In this document: one piece after another, positions 1-10,234 of the stretch
Numbering within the stretch: position 1 is the first letter of the stretch
Layout of the letters: each line of letters starts with the position of its first letter
Origin: Cristatella mucedo
Lineage: Eukaryota; Bryozoa; Phylactolaemata; Cristatellidae
DNA: 64,000 nt
Direction of reading: 5' to 3'
NCBI GenBank assembly: GCA_009760855.2
Contig: WPIO01000078.1
Location: 1,749,501 to 1,813,500, forward strand
The notes under the pieces: generated by a model
What the model saw: the letters and a program-made list of their open reading frames with translations, nothing else
Told to the model about the DNA's origin: nothing
Database searches by the model: none
Made by a program: the position numbers and the translations under genes

Positions 1-1338
1 AGAAGTCGAGACGAGATGTCACGAATGCATGGACCAACTTGGACGTGGTATCCTTATCTAAACAAGCCCTAATTTTAGCAATGTCATGAAGCTGAAAATA
101 GGCAGATTTGACTGTGGAGCTGATGTGGTCGTCTAACGAGAGGTCGCTTTGGAATATGACACCTAGATTTCGAGCTGATTCAACTGGAGATATGCTGGCA
201 GAGCCAATTTTGAAAGTCAGCCTTTCCAATTTCTGAATAACACTAGGTTTGCCCATAACTAGTAAGTTAGTTTTATCATCGTTTAGTTTTAGAAAATTTG
301 CTGCCATCCATGATCGGATGTCATCAATGCATGCAGCAAGTGAGTTGAGAGAATTTGAGGTGCTCGAAGGCTGGGAGGGATCAAAGCAAAGGTACAACTG
401 AGTGTCATCCGCATAGAAGTGAAAGCCTAGATTGTGCTTGGCAATCACATCAGCGAGAGGGAGAGTATAAACGGTGAAAAGGACCGGACCTAGCACAGAG
501 CCCTGAGGTACTCCATATTTCAGAGGTACTTCAGATGATCTTTGTCCATTCACGTAAATACTCTGGAGTCTCCCACTGAGATAGGACCTGAACCACTGCA
601 CGGTAATGCAAGTGATGCCCAGGCGAGATGAGAGGCGCTCTAGAAGAACTTTGTGATCGATGGTATCAAAAGCTAATGAAAGATCGAGCAAAACCAAGCA
701 GTGGACACTCTACCCATGTCTGCATTCCTAAGTAGGTCGTTGTATACCCTAAGCAATGCTGACTCTGTGGATTGATTAGCTCTAAAGCCAGACTGGAACT
801 TACTAGCAAGGTGTGAGGTTTCAATATATGAGTTCAGCTGGTCTGCCGCGACCCGTTCCAGTGTCTTTGATAGGAATGGTAGAAGGGAGACTGGGCGGTA
901 GTTGCTTAAGTTCTCTTGGTCTAGTGTAGCTTTCTTGAGAAGTGGCCTGACTACAGCTTTTTTGAAAGGTGCTGGGACCTGACCTGAGGCTAATGACATA
1001 TTAATGATGTTGGTTATGCATGGCAGCAGCAGATCAATGCAACGTAGGAGCAGGACAGTGGGAATAGGGTCCAGTGGACTTGTTGTCTTCTTTGATTGAG
1101 ATACGAGCTTTAGGACTACATCACTAGTGACCTGTTTAAATGCAGACATTGAGGCGCAGCCAGGAACCGAGGAACAGCATTCTAGTGGGAAGGTTGTCAT
1201 CGCAGGGATGGATTCCCTGATTTTGTCTATCTTCTGCACAAAGAATCGAGAGAAGCGATCGGCTAGATCATCACAAGGATCATCAGGTAAGGAGCTAACC
1301 TGGGAACGGTCGAGGAGATGGTTTATTGTCGACATCAG
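1..1338 (-). mobile_element. Family A CR1/L2-like non-LTR retrotransposon, RT region (copy A1, truncated by window)
   Basis: This is the reverse transcriptase part of a LINE, read on the minus strand. The minus frame 1335-673 starts the conserved pre-palm region (MSTINHLLDRSQ...). The palm continues in another frame toward position 1, with GVPQGSVLGP near 510-480 and the catalytic YADDTQLYL near 420-390. The frame change near 690 is a break relative to copy A12 at 55.6-57.8 kb, where the same region reads through. The right limit (~1338) is where similarity to A12 stops; no endonuclease domain is present, so the copy is 5'-truncated. The 3' end lies outside the window. The clade (CR1/L2 group) is inferred from the RT and thumb sequence and has not been tested by phylogeny. 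Confidence 0.9.
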
Positions 1339-1441
1339 ACCTTGACCCTGGTCGTGATTGTGGGCGCCTTGCCGCCACGAGCTGCTGCTGAGCAGACAGT
1401 GCCGTGCCAGCTAACCGCATCTGCTGCTGCTCTGCTTGCAG

Positions 1442-1558
1442 GCTTGCAAGAATGGTCACGTGCAGCTGGCAGAAATGCTTGTGTTTTATGGTGCTAATAT
1501 GAATGCCAGAAATGCCGACGGCTGGACACCACTCCACTCCTGTGTGGCTGCCAACCAG
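1442..1558 (+). CDS. Internal exon, Shank-like ankyrin repeat (exon 1 of 3 seen)
   Basis: A 117 nt, 39-codon exon with phase 0 at both ends. The acceptor is a pyrimidine-rich tract ending cttgcag, and the donor is CAG|gtacct. It encodes an ankyrin repeat: ACKNGHVQLAEMLVFYGAN, then the turn NARNADGWTPLHSCVAANQ. The pattern xACxxGHVQxxExLxFYGANMxAxNAxGxTxLHxCxxxNQ closely follows the late ankyrin repeat of Shank postsynaptic scaffold proteins, and the exon ends at the NQ of that repeat. Two further exons downstream continue the same alignment in compatible phase. Shank proteins scaffold postsynaptic receptors through ankyrin, SH3, PDZ and SAM domains; only ankyrin-region exons are visible here. 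A different ankyrin protein is possible if this exon is judged alone. Confidence 0.72.
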
Positions 1559-2470
1559 GTACCTAGGCACGGCCGAATCACAGACGTCCTTTTTTCCACC
1601 GACAGCGAGCTCGGCGGAGGGTTATTTGGCTAAATTAAAGCTGGTGATCCGCACGTGACGGGATAGTGCTGCTTGCATTGCTGCTCGTGGTGATAGTGTC
1701 ACACGAAATTGTGCCACGATTTTTACCAAGGATTTCCTCAACCCATCCATTAGATCGCAAGAATATTTAATGGCAGTGCCTGCTTGTGCTTACATTTTCG
1801 GCCCTAAACGTGTGCAAAGGTTACGTGAAGTGCCTACAACAGCCGGCTCGCTGTTTGCTTGAGAATGGGGTGTGGCCAGTATGCCCGCCTTGATTTAGCG
1901 ACATTGCTTAATGAAAGTCCGAAGTGATCAATGTAACTAAGTTAAAAGTTGGCATAAAGCCTGATGGATTGCATCACCTTGGTTTCATGCTCTGTGTCAC
2001 CCGAATGAGCAGAACTGAGCACGAAAAGCTTTTTCTAACAGTCACAATTAAGTAACTTTCGTTGCAGCCACGAGTTTGCTAGATTCAGCTGTTCTGCACG
2101 TTCAGCATCACTGCATCTGTGTGGTGTAGTTGTCGGTGCAAAAATGTTATGGACTGACTAAAATAGCTAGCTGCATGCATATGCAGCTGATTGAATCTAA
2201 CTTTCAAAAGTTGGAGCGTGCAAATAAGGCATTCCGGATGATTAGGTAGCGATTAGTTGTTGCAGCACGGTTTTCAGTATTCTTTTTTGTTGAAGCAGAA
2301 TCTTCACTTGCATTACTTACAGCACACTGTGCTATGTAGTTATAGATGCCCAAAGTATGAGTTAAAATATATTAGTTATTTTTTCTAGCAGCTTTCAGGG
2401 ACAAAGCATGGGTGAGATGGAATCGGCACCCCTGCACCGAAGGTGGCTGTGTCACACGATTGCTAAGCTA
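1559..2470. other. Intron-like sequence, nothing recognised
   Basis: AT-rich sequence between the first two Shank-like exons, with many stops in all frames. I see no recognisable coding or repeat family before the LINE tail at 2470. Confidence 0.6.
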
Positions 2471-2532
2471 ATGCAATGTAATGTATCTCTGCCTGTAACT
2501 CCACCAAGCCGTAAAGACTATGTGGGTGCTTT
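2471..2532 (-). mobile_element. Family B LINE 3' end scrap (copy B1)
   Basis: The stretch contains aatgtaatgtatctctg followed by a sequence close to taactccaccaagccgtaaagac. It matches the 3' terminus of the family B LINE seen at 19190-19690, including the pentameric tail. Only the extreme 3' end is kept. Confidence 0.7.
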
Positions 2533-2594
2533 CTGCTTCCCTCTTTTGTCTTGCCATCTCTTCTATTTGACCTCACCTTTTTACTCTCTTTCTT

Positions 2595-2813
<219 letters not shown>

Positions 2814-2875
2814 GCTCGTCTGTGCAACTTGCAAGTCAGTTGGCGGTCGAACTGTTCCCATTGTTGCCATTGCAG

Positions 2876-3021
2876 ATTCCATATCGGAAGATGCTCCTGC
2901 AGTGGGGCACGAGCAGGCGAGTCGTCGACCTGTCGAGCCAGACACCAATACAGAAGGCTCTGTCTGTTGAACAAAGCTGAGGCAAGCGCTGTTCGCGAGG
3001 CACACGACGATTCCCTCGTGT
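2876..3021 (+). CDS. Internal exon, Shank-like ankyrin repeat end (exon 2 of 3), with 1-nt frameshift
   Basis: The acceptor is ttgccattgcag and the donor is a perfect gtaagt at 3022. The frame continuing from exon 1 reads IPYRKMLLQWGTSRRVVDL then SSQTPIQ. This matches, at identical spacing, the Shank segment with LLFRG...SQTxxQ. That frame then hits a stop, but the +1-shifted frame continues with LNKAEASAVREAHDDSLV, aligned with the Shank GNFELAEVI...H.D.DV stretch. The exon is 146 nt; the Shank alignment predicts 145, so one extra base explains the break. It ends with one base of a split codon, which fits the two-base start of the next exon. The break is either an assembly indel or a pseudogene mutation. 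Confidence 0.65.
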
Positions 3022-3319
3022 GTAAGTGATACGTAATGGTGCTGCAGGGAGCCTGGCCAGACAGCCTTGGCCTTCTGGTGTACCTCTTGCTGAAGATTGG
3101 AACTGGTGAAATGCTGTGGCAGCAGCCGCTGCCATTCGGAAGAAATTGATGCAGCAGATGGCTATGAGTGCTGCTGGACGGTAACAGCGCATGATCTGTT
3201 GGGCGGCACAACAAAAGCCCAAGAGACTTTAACTTTGATTACTAGTTATCACCAGTCTGTGCGATGCACTTACCATCAACGTTAATACCTCTGTAGAAAC
3301 CAATTTTATATTTATATGT

Positions 3320-3648
3320 GTGCGTGTGCACATGGGCTTATGTGTGTGTATATGATGCATGGGAGCAGGCATTCGTCGTATGTTTATATGTGTGTGTGTG
3401 TGTGTATATGATGCATGGGAGCAGGCATTCGTCGTATGTTTATATATGTGTGTGTATATGATGCACGGGAGCAGGCATTCGTCGTATGTTTATATATGTG
3501 TGTGTATATGATGCATGGGAGCAGGCATTCGTCGTATGTTTATATATGTGTGTGTATATGATGCATGGGAGCAGGCATTCGTCGTATGTTTATGTATGTT
3601 TGTGTATATGATGCATGGGAGCAGGCATCCGTCATATGTTTATATGGA
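3320..3648. repeat. Minisatellite, ~50 bp unit, about 6 copies
   Basis: The unit contains gggagcaggcattcgtcgta followed by tgtttatat, a short (TG)n run and tatatgatgcat. Later units are almost exactly 50 bp; the first is longer because of a (GT)n expansion. It lies in the intron after the second Shank-like exon. Confidence 0.95.
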
Positions 3649-3682
3649 TCTCCATCAGTAGTTCCACAAAGCCTACAGACTG
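3637..3682 (-). mobile_element. Family B LINE tail scrap (copy B2)
   Basis: The sequence tatggatctccatcagtagttccacaaagcc (given here only in part: ctccatcagtagttccacaa) resembles the family B 3' end ctccgtcagtaactccacaa. It is very short, so the assignment is tentative. Confidence 0.45.
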
Positions 3683-3939
3683 GCAGAGTGAGTGTTAATG
3701 TCGAAGTTTTTCCATTGCATACTCAAAGCCTACCGGAGGGAGCGTGGGCACCGCGACTTTATCAAGAATGCCGACCGTGCAGCAGCAGTTTTCAGTGCCG
3801 TTGTAGCCGAAGATAATACCATATGTGTGCACTAAAGGAAGTTGAGAGAAGCATAAGTAAATTAATGCTTAAATCTATATTAGCCAATTTAACAACCTCA
3901 TTTGCCCAAGAGCCTTCACAGCCATCATTATTATCATCT

Positions 3940-4016
3940 TCACTTGCAGTTGGCGTTAAAGGATCGCCCGAAGCAGGATTCGAACCCACGACCTTGGTCG
4001 TGAAGCACGAGCACGT
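3940..4016 (-). mobile_element. tRNA-derived SINE, type 2 fragment
   Basis: The minus strand holds a Pol III B-box-like core (ggattcgaaccc on the plus strand) inside aggattcgaacccacgacc. It matches the fuller copy at 30675-30850, which has the same ggtcgtgggttcga core. Only the head part is kept. Confidence 0.6.
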
Positions 4017-4261
4017 TATGGTCGTGGACGTAGTTAGCATAGAAATGCCGGTGCTGGAAAGGACGTGTCAGAGCCGTCAGCAGGAAAGAACCTGCGGTCG
4101 TTTCGCAGGAGCTGTGGAGGTGAGCACTGCAGTCAAGGATCTGCCGAGCAAAACTGCTGCAGAGCAAAACCGAAAATTGCTGACAGTCTTGGAATGAAAG
4201 AGAGAGGCAGCTGATTTACTGCCCTGAGAGGATACTAGGGTGCAAACAGAAGGCCGAAAGA

Positions 4262-4560
4262 AACTGTTGCAGCGCAGCCTGGCTTGTCATCCAGCAGCTA
4301 AGCCTAGCCAGGCCTTGCTGGTCAGAGTAAGGATCTTGCTTGGTACCAGTAGATAAACTGGGAACCACATTTAGCTATTAAGTAGAGGACGGATGACTGT
4401 TAAAATAACCATTCTAGCAGCCGTATTTAAAACCAACTGCAACGGCTTGATGTTTCTCTTTTCGGCAGCTCTGTCAATGCCGAGTTTTGGTGATCTAGCC
4501 TTGATGGAGCCCAGAAGCTCTCTCAGAGTGTTTATAGAGTGACCAGGTGGAGAGCTGCCT
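4262..4560 (-). mobile_element. Family B LINE fragment, strongly degenerate (copy B3)
   Basis: The minus strand encodes KPLQLVLNTAARMV, the equivalent of the LQxVQNxAARLV motif in the LINE thumb and connection region. Around 4290-4345 it keeps the sequence that precedes the thumb in the copies at 8.5 and 19.6 kb. It is interrupted and not functional. Confidence 0.5.
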
Positions 4561-4883
4561 CTACTAACAATGGGCAGGATGCAAGCAGACGGAGGTCTAG
4601 CTGTGCGGCAGCGCGGTCTTCCAAACAAAGCTTTGCATCTGGTAGCATTGGCGACGAACCAGCTTCGTTATCAGATCTTCTGTCAGCAGTTAGCTGCCCA
4701 TCAGCATCCTTATTCCCTGCTGTGCTAGTTTGGCGAATCGCGATCGAGATAGGGCTGCTGCGCGCACCGGAGGTGGTTATGCTGGCCAACGAACGCCCAG
4801 CCGCGTGCGCTGCCAGCACATTGGACGAGCACCTGCCGGCTTCAACCGGCCTTGTACGCTCCCGACGTGGCTGTCGTTTGCAG

Positions 4884-5190
4884 CCCCATTCGCCGAGGCG
4901 CCTCGGTGCAGTCAACGGCTGAGGCTGACGGGCACCAATCTGGAGGTGCTGCGTCGGCTGGCGGAGAGCGACGCGTGCCTCAGCGCGTCGTCTGCGTTGC
5001 TGCTGAATCATGACTCGCTGGCCTCAGCGACGGCTACGCTGAGCGGCTGCACCGAAGTGCCACACGGCGGCTCAATGACTCGCTCGTACTACTCGGGCTC
5101 ACTGCACGGCGGCAGCAGCAGCAGTGGTAACGATTACTTCTACGACGACGACTTAAGCAACGATGGTCTCGAGCACTGGACATCTGTGGG
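4884..5190 (+). CDS. Shank-like exon after the ankyrin repeats (exon 3 of 3 seen); 3' limit uncertain
   Basis: The acceptor is ctgtcgtttgcag. The first two bases complete the codon split at the end of the previous exon. The frame then reads PFAEAPRCSQRLRLTG, which matches the Shank segment PFREAP.Y..RRRR that directly follows the ankyrin repeats. It continues with a serine-rich linker (SACLSASSALLL, GGSMTRSYYSGS, an SSSSG run) and an acidic YDDDLSNDGLEHW. The frame stops at 5197. The donor is not clear: ct|gtgggt near 5186 or tg|gtaacg near 5127 are candidates. No SH3, PDZ or SAM exon was recognised further downstream, so the rest of the gene lies beyond introns I cannot bridge, or the locus is a truncated copy. 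Confidence 0.6.
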
Positions 5191-5197
5191 TCGCTAG

Positions 5198-6280
5198 CTT
5201 TGCTAGGCCAACTTAGTAGTAGTAGGCTTGCACCGTGATGCGCTAACTGGTGCCCGCTGCTATCGTTTACATGAGCGTCGTTGCTGCGATCAAGCCGAGG
5301 CCGCTGCCACGCCCCACTCGCTTGGGGCAGAGGGGAAGTTTCGCCTGGCTCGTCGGTGGCATGCCAGGGCTACGCAGTCTGGCATTGCCACTTGCCTGGT
5401 TATGCCACAGTTGGCCGAGAGCAGGTCAAGACAGCAAATAGGCCACCGGAACCAGTCGTGAAATGTCGCGAGAGCACACAAGGCGAGCAGCATCATCAGC
5501 TGCCAATAGCAGACGACAGATGGACGGCCGAATGCTGGAGAAATTGAGTAAACTGACGGGCATTTCGGTCTCGCTGTTAGTAGCGTTTTGGAAACGAGTG
5601 CTCTGCTTTCCATAGCAGTGGTCTGGCTACAGTGTACAGAGCAGCCTAGTGCCGGCGTAGAGTGAGCGTCGAGTGGGTGGGGCCAGGTGTGAGCCAATGA
5701 GAAAGAGTGAATCGTCAGTCACGGTCAGGGACTCGAGACTGGCATTTAAATGCCCGAAATTTTCTTTCAAAAGTAGCGCTGCTGTATGTTTGCTGGATGT
5801 AACGTCATGCTTGGTTTCGTAAACGTACATACCTGTCATAGAAAAACCTAGTTGGCAGTTCTTGGCCTTTGGAGCTTCAGCCGTCGTAGGCTGCACAAAG
5901 TCTTTCCTGCTCTTAGAGCAATTAATTTCAGTGTCTGATCTAAGGAAACCGAGGCAATTTTTAGAAGTTCTAATAGGAGGAGGTGAGAACAAAGTAGCTG
6001 ATGCTCAAGACGGAATACATAGTAGTAGTTGTGATGATAATAGTAATAATACTAAGTTTGCACAGTGAGTGCCATTAACCACTTCCAATTCTCTATCCGT
6101 GGTGCTTTGCAAGATTAAGTGATGGGTGGGACCACATGGGCGCAGTCATCTCAGAAGTCGTTTGCCTGCCAGCCAGTGATGTATGCTTATCCCTGGGGAT
6201 AAGCATACATCAGAAAACAGGAACTTGCCCTAAAAGTTCCCACCACAAACGGCAAACGGAAATGGTAAATAAGCAAGTTC
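5198..6280. other. Unassigned, GC-rich then AT-rich sequence
   Basis: 5200-5700 is relatively GC-rich with short overlapping open frames on both strands and no recognisable domain. 5700-6280 is AT-richer, with a 15 bp inverted repeat (tgtatgcttatcccc / ggggataagcataca) near 6180-6210. I see no gene. Confidence 0.5.
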
Positions 6281-6284
6281 TATT

Positions 6285-6380
6285 CTATTGCGTATCACTT
6301 TGCAGCAAATGTAAAGCGCCTAGAAAGAGATTAAGTTCTCTGAGGGCGCTTTATCAAGTGCAATATTATTATTATTATTA
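6285..6380 (+). mobile_element. Family A LINE 3' terminus (copy A2)
   Basis: It contains cagcaaatgtaaagcgccta, the hairpin stem pair gcgcc/gggcgc around aagttctctga, and a tatcaagtgcaat end followed by (ATT)n. This is the 3' end shared by all family A copies in the window. Confidence 0.9.
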
Positions 6381-6594
6381 AGCTTGGCTCCTGCAGAACG
6401 AACGAGCCGGCTCTCAAGTCTGCGATCTTGGTGAGGTAAAATATGTATAACAATTATCCAGAAGGCTAAAAAATGTTGCCAGCTACGAGACCTGATGATA
6501 GCAGGCCGCAGTAAGACTCGGGAGAGACAGGGATGCCTGCAGAGCATATCAAAGACAGCGAAAACTGAAGCTCGGCAGATTTAACAGCTTCATT

Positions 6595-6709
6595 TTTATA
6601 GCAACAGACGATCCTCACCGGCTACCACCACGATTACAGTGGGCCATAAAGAATCGCCGAATTCAGGACTTGAACCCACGACCCTACTCATTTAGTGCCT
6701 TGACCCTGG

Positions 6710-6710
<1 letters not shown>
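6595..6710 (-). mobile_element. tRNA-derived SINE, type 2 fragment
   Basis: The stretch aggacttgaacccacgaccc holds the reverse complement of a degenerate B box, and taaagaatcgcc matches the adjacent body of the 30675-30850 copy. It runs directly into the (GA)n tract at 6712. Confidence 0.55.

Positions 6711-6711
<1 letters not shown>

Positions 6712-6773
<62 letters not shown>
6712..6773. repeat. (GA)n microsatellite
   Basis: About 31 perfect GA units directly follow a SINE fragment, a common place for such expansions. Confidence 0.98.
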
Positions 6774-6775
<2 letters not shown>

Positions 6776-6849
6776 CATGGCAGAATGGAAGAGGGGCAGT
6801 GCTGTCCAGCGGAAGCCGTTAGTTGCTGAAAGCTCTAGCTCTGGACTAA

Positions 6850-7475
6850 GCAGTTTTTTAATTTTTTCCCTTCTACTCACTCCACTACTTCTTCTGCATT
6901 TCTGTGAAATTCTCTTATGAATGCATTACAACCCCTCTTTGTGCTGAACCCGTCGGATCGCACCGCGTGTGTGCTAAGTGAACATGTCTCAAGCCAAGGC
7001 GTCGAGAACTATAGTTTTTGGATAACTCTCGGCAAAAATTTAGTGGCCAAAGTATATTTACTGTTATGTTCGTATAAATATACGTGCTATAGTGTTTAGG
7101 TGTTATATCTATTCTATCTCATTAACTTACCTATTTGTAGCATCAGTGTTTGTCTGCAGTTTACACCTCGGAATCTGCAGATTACACCACCAGGAATTCC
7201 TACACCCGAACCGGCAATAAACGTGTTGCAGGCGAGCACCGGTCGTAAGTCATATAGGAAGCATATTTGAATAGGCTGCTCGTGCCCTCCACCCGCAAAC
7301 ACAATAGTGGCTATCAAGCTATTTTCTTTAATTTTTTCCCTTCTACTCACTCCACTACTTCTTCCGAATTTCTGCGAAATCCTGTATGAATGCATTACAA
7401 CCCCTCTTTGTAAGTCATATGGGAGGCACATTTGAATAGGCTGCTGGTGCTCTCCACCCGCAAACACAATAGTGG
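6850..7475. repeat. 85-bp direct repeat pair around the gypsy 5' LTR, with partial LTR duplication
   Basis: Positions ~6858-6942 and ~7330-7412 are near-identical (tcccttctactcactccact, then cttc, then gaatgcattacaacccctct). After the second copy, 7410-7470 repeats the last ~60 bp of the LTR (agtcatat..ggctgctggtgc..acccgcaaacaca). The leader therefore carries an extra partial LTR end before the putative primer binding site. Confidence 0.8.
7062..7302 (+). repeat. 5' LTR of Ty3/gypsy-like element
   Basis: It begins TGTTATGTTCGTATA and ends near accgcaaacaca. It pairs with 12087-12311, sharing ttaggtgttatatctatt, gcagattacaccacc and caataaacgtgttgcaggc. A TATA-like gtataaatatac at 7071-7082 is the likely Pol II promoter of the element. 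The two LTRs have diverged clearly, so the insertion is old. I found no exact target-site duplication. Confidence 0.8.
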
Positions 7476-7490
7476 CGACGAGTAAAGGAT
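7473..7490 (+). promoter_or_regulatory. Putative primer binding site of gypsy element
   Basis: TGGCGACGAGTAAAGG lies four bases after the LTR-like end at ~7470. It starts with TGG, the complement of a tRNA CCA end. The primer tRNA is not identified. Confidence 0.45.
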
Positions 7491-7499
7491 TTTAACTGT

Positions 7500-8040
7500 T
7501 TGTCATTTTGCAGGACAAGGTCACTAACGGCCACGAGTGCGCTCGAAAGTTGCACGCAAGTGCAATCCCTGCGCTTCGGTCCGCACGAAGAATCCGTCAA
7601 GTTGTTCGAACAATATTTAAAGCGCTTTGGCGTACACACGACGGAAAATTGCATTCCGGGCATTGAAAGCAATATTCTCAAATTGCCTGAGCGCCAAAAA
7701 ATACGGGCTTCTTCACGGCCTTACTGCGCGAGCCGACCCCAACGACTCGACTGTCATCTTCGACAGGGTCAAGGAACTTTTGACAGGATACTTCTCGTCA
7801 GCGCCGCTGGAAATCATCAAGGCATTTAAATTTCATTGTCAAAGGTAGCAGCCTGGTGAGTCGATACGCGATTTGGTGTCGCAGCTAAGGGCGATTGCTA
7901 TGAACTGCAACTTTGGCTCATTCGAATGCAACGCCTTACGGAACCAGCTGGTATACGGACTTACCTGTGACGCAACTCACCACAGGCTGCTATGTGAGGG
8001 AGGCTGGATGCCTGATACAGCTATTGTATGCATGTAAGTA
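7500..8040 (+). pseudogene. Ty3/gypsy-like gag fragment (capsid region)
   Basis: The first frame gives ESVKLFEQYLKRFGVHTTEN. A second frame, from about 7630, continues with AIFSNCLSAKKYGLLHGLTA and then FDRVKELLTGYFSSAPLEII. After a stop it resumes with ESIRDLVSQLRAIAMNCNFG and NALRNQLVYGL. This order is the standard alpha-helical gag capsid pattern of Ty3/gypsy elements (retrotransposon_gag-like). It has at least one frameshift and one stop. Gag is cut at ~8040 by an antisense LINE and resumes near 9560. Confidence 0.75.
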
Positions 8041-9510
8041 TGTATTATTTACCTCCATCTGTAACTCGACAAAGCCATAAAGACTCTGTGGGTGTTACGC
8101 AGGAGAGTTTTGTATAGCAAACTCACCTAAAAACAGCCTAAGCGGCTTTCGGTACGCATTCGGTAGCCAACAGACTTCATCTCACGAAACAAAGAGAAAG
8201 TGGGAAGCATAGCGGAGTCAGGAGAGCAGTTGAGGTAGTAAGTAGCATGGAAGTAGCAGCTCAAGACCGCTAGAAAGGATGAGCCATAGTCGGCAGCAGG
8301 AGAGTAGCTGTCGTTGCGTAAGAATTGTGGAAGCGAGATCCACAGCCTAGGACCTGCAGAGCTAAAGCTTCTGTCGCCAACGGTCTTTAAGCGGAAGAAT
8401 TGAGCAGCTAATTGATTATCCATATAGGACCTGAGGAGGCTGGAACTGGTGTAGCAGTTCAGCCAGGTATAGATGAGCCAAGCCTTGGCGGGCCTTGTGT
8501 GTCAGCGTAAGAGCTTTGCTCTGTATGCGTTGATCAACCGGCAGCTATCGTAGCTCCTTTAGCAAAAAATACACGTGGTAAAACCTCTGGGTTTTAAAAC
8601 TAGCCTTGCAGTCATATTCATAGCCATTTGCAGTGTGGCCTAGTTGCTTTTTTCTGTAGCCCGGCCACAGAGGAAATACAGTAATCTAGCCGAGATAGAA
8701 CTAAGCGGCTAGATGAATTCTTTGCAGGCCACATGGAAGACAGCTCCTAATCTTAGATAGAGGTCTGACGCCATGGCTAGCTGTGGAAGCAGTTTCTGAA
8801 TGAAGCTTTTAAAGTTTAGGCAGTTGTCAAAAACACCTTAATTTCGAGCACGTGGTGGTGGTCGCACAACATTGTCACCTATTAGAAGAGCAAAACCTTC
8901 CAACCCAGCCTCTCTCTTACGGTGTCCATAAACAGCAGTCGATTCCATCGTTGTTTAGTTTCAAGAAATCTTCCGACATCCAAGATCAAGTTTTGGCAAT
9001 GCGAGCCTTCAGTTTTTTAGTTGCTGTTGCAGATTCCGACGGTTGGAATGAGATATATAGCTGAGTATCGTCAGCATAAAAGTGATATCCTATTCCATAG
9101 GCCTTAGTCACTTTTTCGAGAGGTTGAGTATAAATGGAGAACAGCAAGGGACGGAGGAAGGACCCCTGAGGGATTCCACAGGTGACTGGTCTGGTGGATG
9201 AGACCTGACCCCCACAGGACACGGATTGAACACGGTCAAACAAGAACGATTTAAACCTCGCCAATGCCTCATCTGCCGTTGTGCTCAATCGTTCAAGTAG
9301 GACATCATGATCAATGTTGTCGAAGGCAGCTGCTAGATCTTGCAATGCTAGCGCAGTGACATTCCCGTCATCTTAGCTGCATAGGATGTCATTGAATACA
9401 CGGAGGAGAGCAGTTTCAGTGAAGTGCTGCACCTTGAACCCGGATTGAAATTTTTCTGACATTTCATTCTTTCAAACCAGCTGCTTAGCGACAATTTTTA
9501 ATTATGTATC
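8041..9510 (-). mobile_element. Family B LINE nested in the gypsy element (copy B4)
   Basis: On the minus strand, 9345-8986 encodes the RT palm: DLAAAFDNIDHDVLLERL, then CGIPQGSFLRPLLFSIYT, then the catalytic YADDTQLYISF. Minus 8423-8127 encodes the C-terminal LKTVGDRSFSSAGPRLW motif. The piece between (about 8430-8980) is frame-broken. The 3' end (cctccatctgtaactcgac) begins at ~8055. The LINE splits the gypsy gag and is therefore younger than it. Confidence 0.85.
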
Positions 9511-9559
9511 CACCACCTAGCAATCCCAGAAAGAAGCCCAATTCACGGCTCAACCTCAT

Positions 9560-9720
9560 TTAGATATTGGCCAAAGCGTTTACAAACTTCGCTACCAAAG
9601 GTCACACCGAACGGCAACCCTATGCTTCTTTCGTGGCTCGAGATCACCAGAGGCGGGACTGCGAATATTTAAAAAGCGTTTGCTTTATTTGTTCGTATGC
9701 GTCGACCACTATACAATTTC
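9560..9720 (+). pseudogene. Gypsy gag remainder with degenerate zinc knuckle region
   Basis: The frame reads ARDHQRRDCEYLKSVCFICS, which fits the cysteine/histidine-rich nucleocapsid of gypsy gag, although the CCHC spacing is incomplete. The preceding peptide (WPKRLQT region) is broken. It is the continuation of the gag interrupted at ~8040. Confidence 0.55.
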
Positions 9721-9811
9721 ACCTCGAGATGCCGATGTACCAATGCCACAGACCAGTGAGGTTCGAAACACCGGTGGCCAGAACCGTACCCAACTGCCAG
9801 CTTTTTCAGCC

Positions 9812-10155
9812 AACAAAAAGGTGAAAAGGAGGGCCAAGTCCAACAAAAATGAGATGGCGAGTCTCAAGCAAGAAGTGAAGATGGACGAACAAATTATAGC
9901 TCTTGTTGACTCAGTCAGTCGCATGGATACCGGAATTGAAGAGGGTTTGACTGTTGGGGAAGCAAGAAGCCCGCTTCTTACGTATGGACCAAATCAGCTG
10001 TCGCAGCCTGCGACAATGCCCGAGTGGATTAAGATCATGAAGACAATTTTTGGAGGCTATTCTCTTCTTCTGTGGATTGATGCGACAATGTGCTATATTG
10101 CCTACGGAATAAAAGCAAGCATAGCGAAAGAACCCAACCGGAATGGAGACTGCGT
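9812..10155 (+). pseudogene. Na+/K+-ATPase alpha subunit N-terminal fragment inside the gypsy element
   Basis: The open frame encodes a lysine-rich start (KKVKRRAKSNKNEMASLKQE), then EVKMDEQIIAL, GLTVGEARSPLLTYGPNQL, then PATMPEWIKIMKTIFGGY and the first membrane helix SLLLWIDATMCYIAYGI, ending EPNRNGD. Order and spacing match the Na,K-ATPase alpha N-terminus: EV.MDEH, GLT..A...L..DGPN.L, TPEW.KF...FGG.S.LLWIGA, AYGI and EP. The enzyme is a P2C-type plasma-membrane pump; here there is no phosphorylation (DKTG) domain, so it is not functional. No intron is visible. The match ends near NGD/NDN, and RNase H sequence resumes ~85 bp later. It is either captured by the element or a nested retrocopy. 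Confidence 0.78.
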
Positions 10156-10234
10156 CTGCCGAATCAAGCTCAAAGTGTGGATAGTCTAGTTATTTTAAGT
10201 TAAAGCCAAGGAGAGGCACTATCACTGATCTGTA

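Noticed and set aside
3320-3648. CRISPR-like regularly spaced repeat
   Set aside because: Contiguous tandem units without unique spacers in a eukaryotic context; it is a minisatellite.
3823-4197. 124-codon plus-strand frame as a gene
   Set aside because: It runs through a SINE fragment (the AGFEPTTLVV peptide is a translated B-box region) and has no domain.
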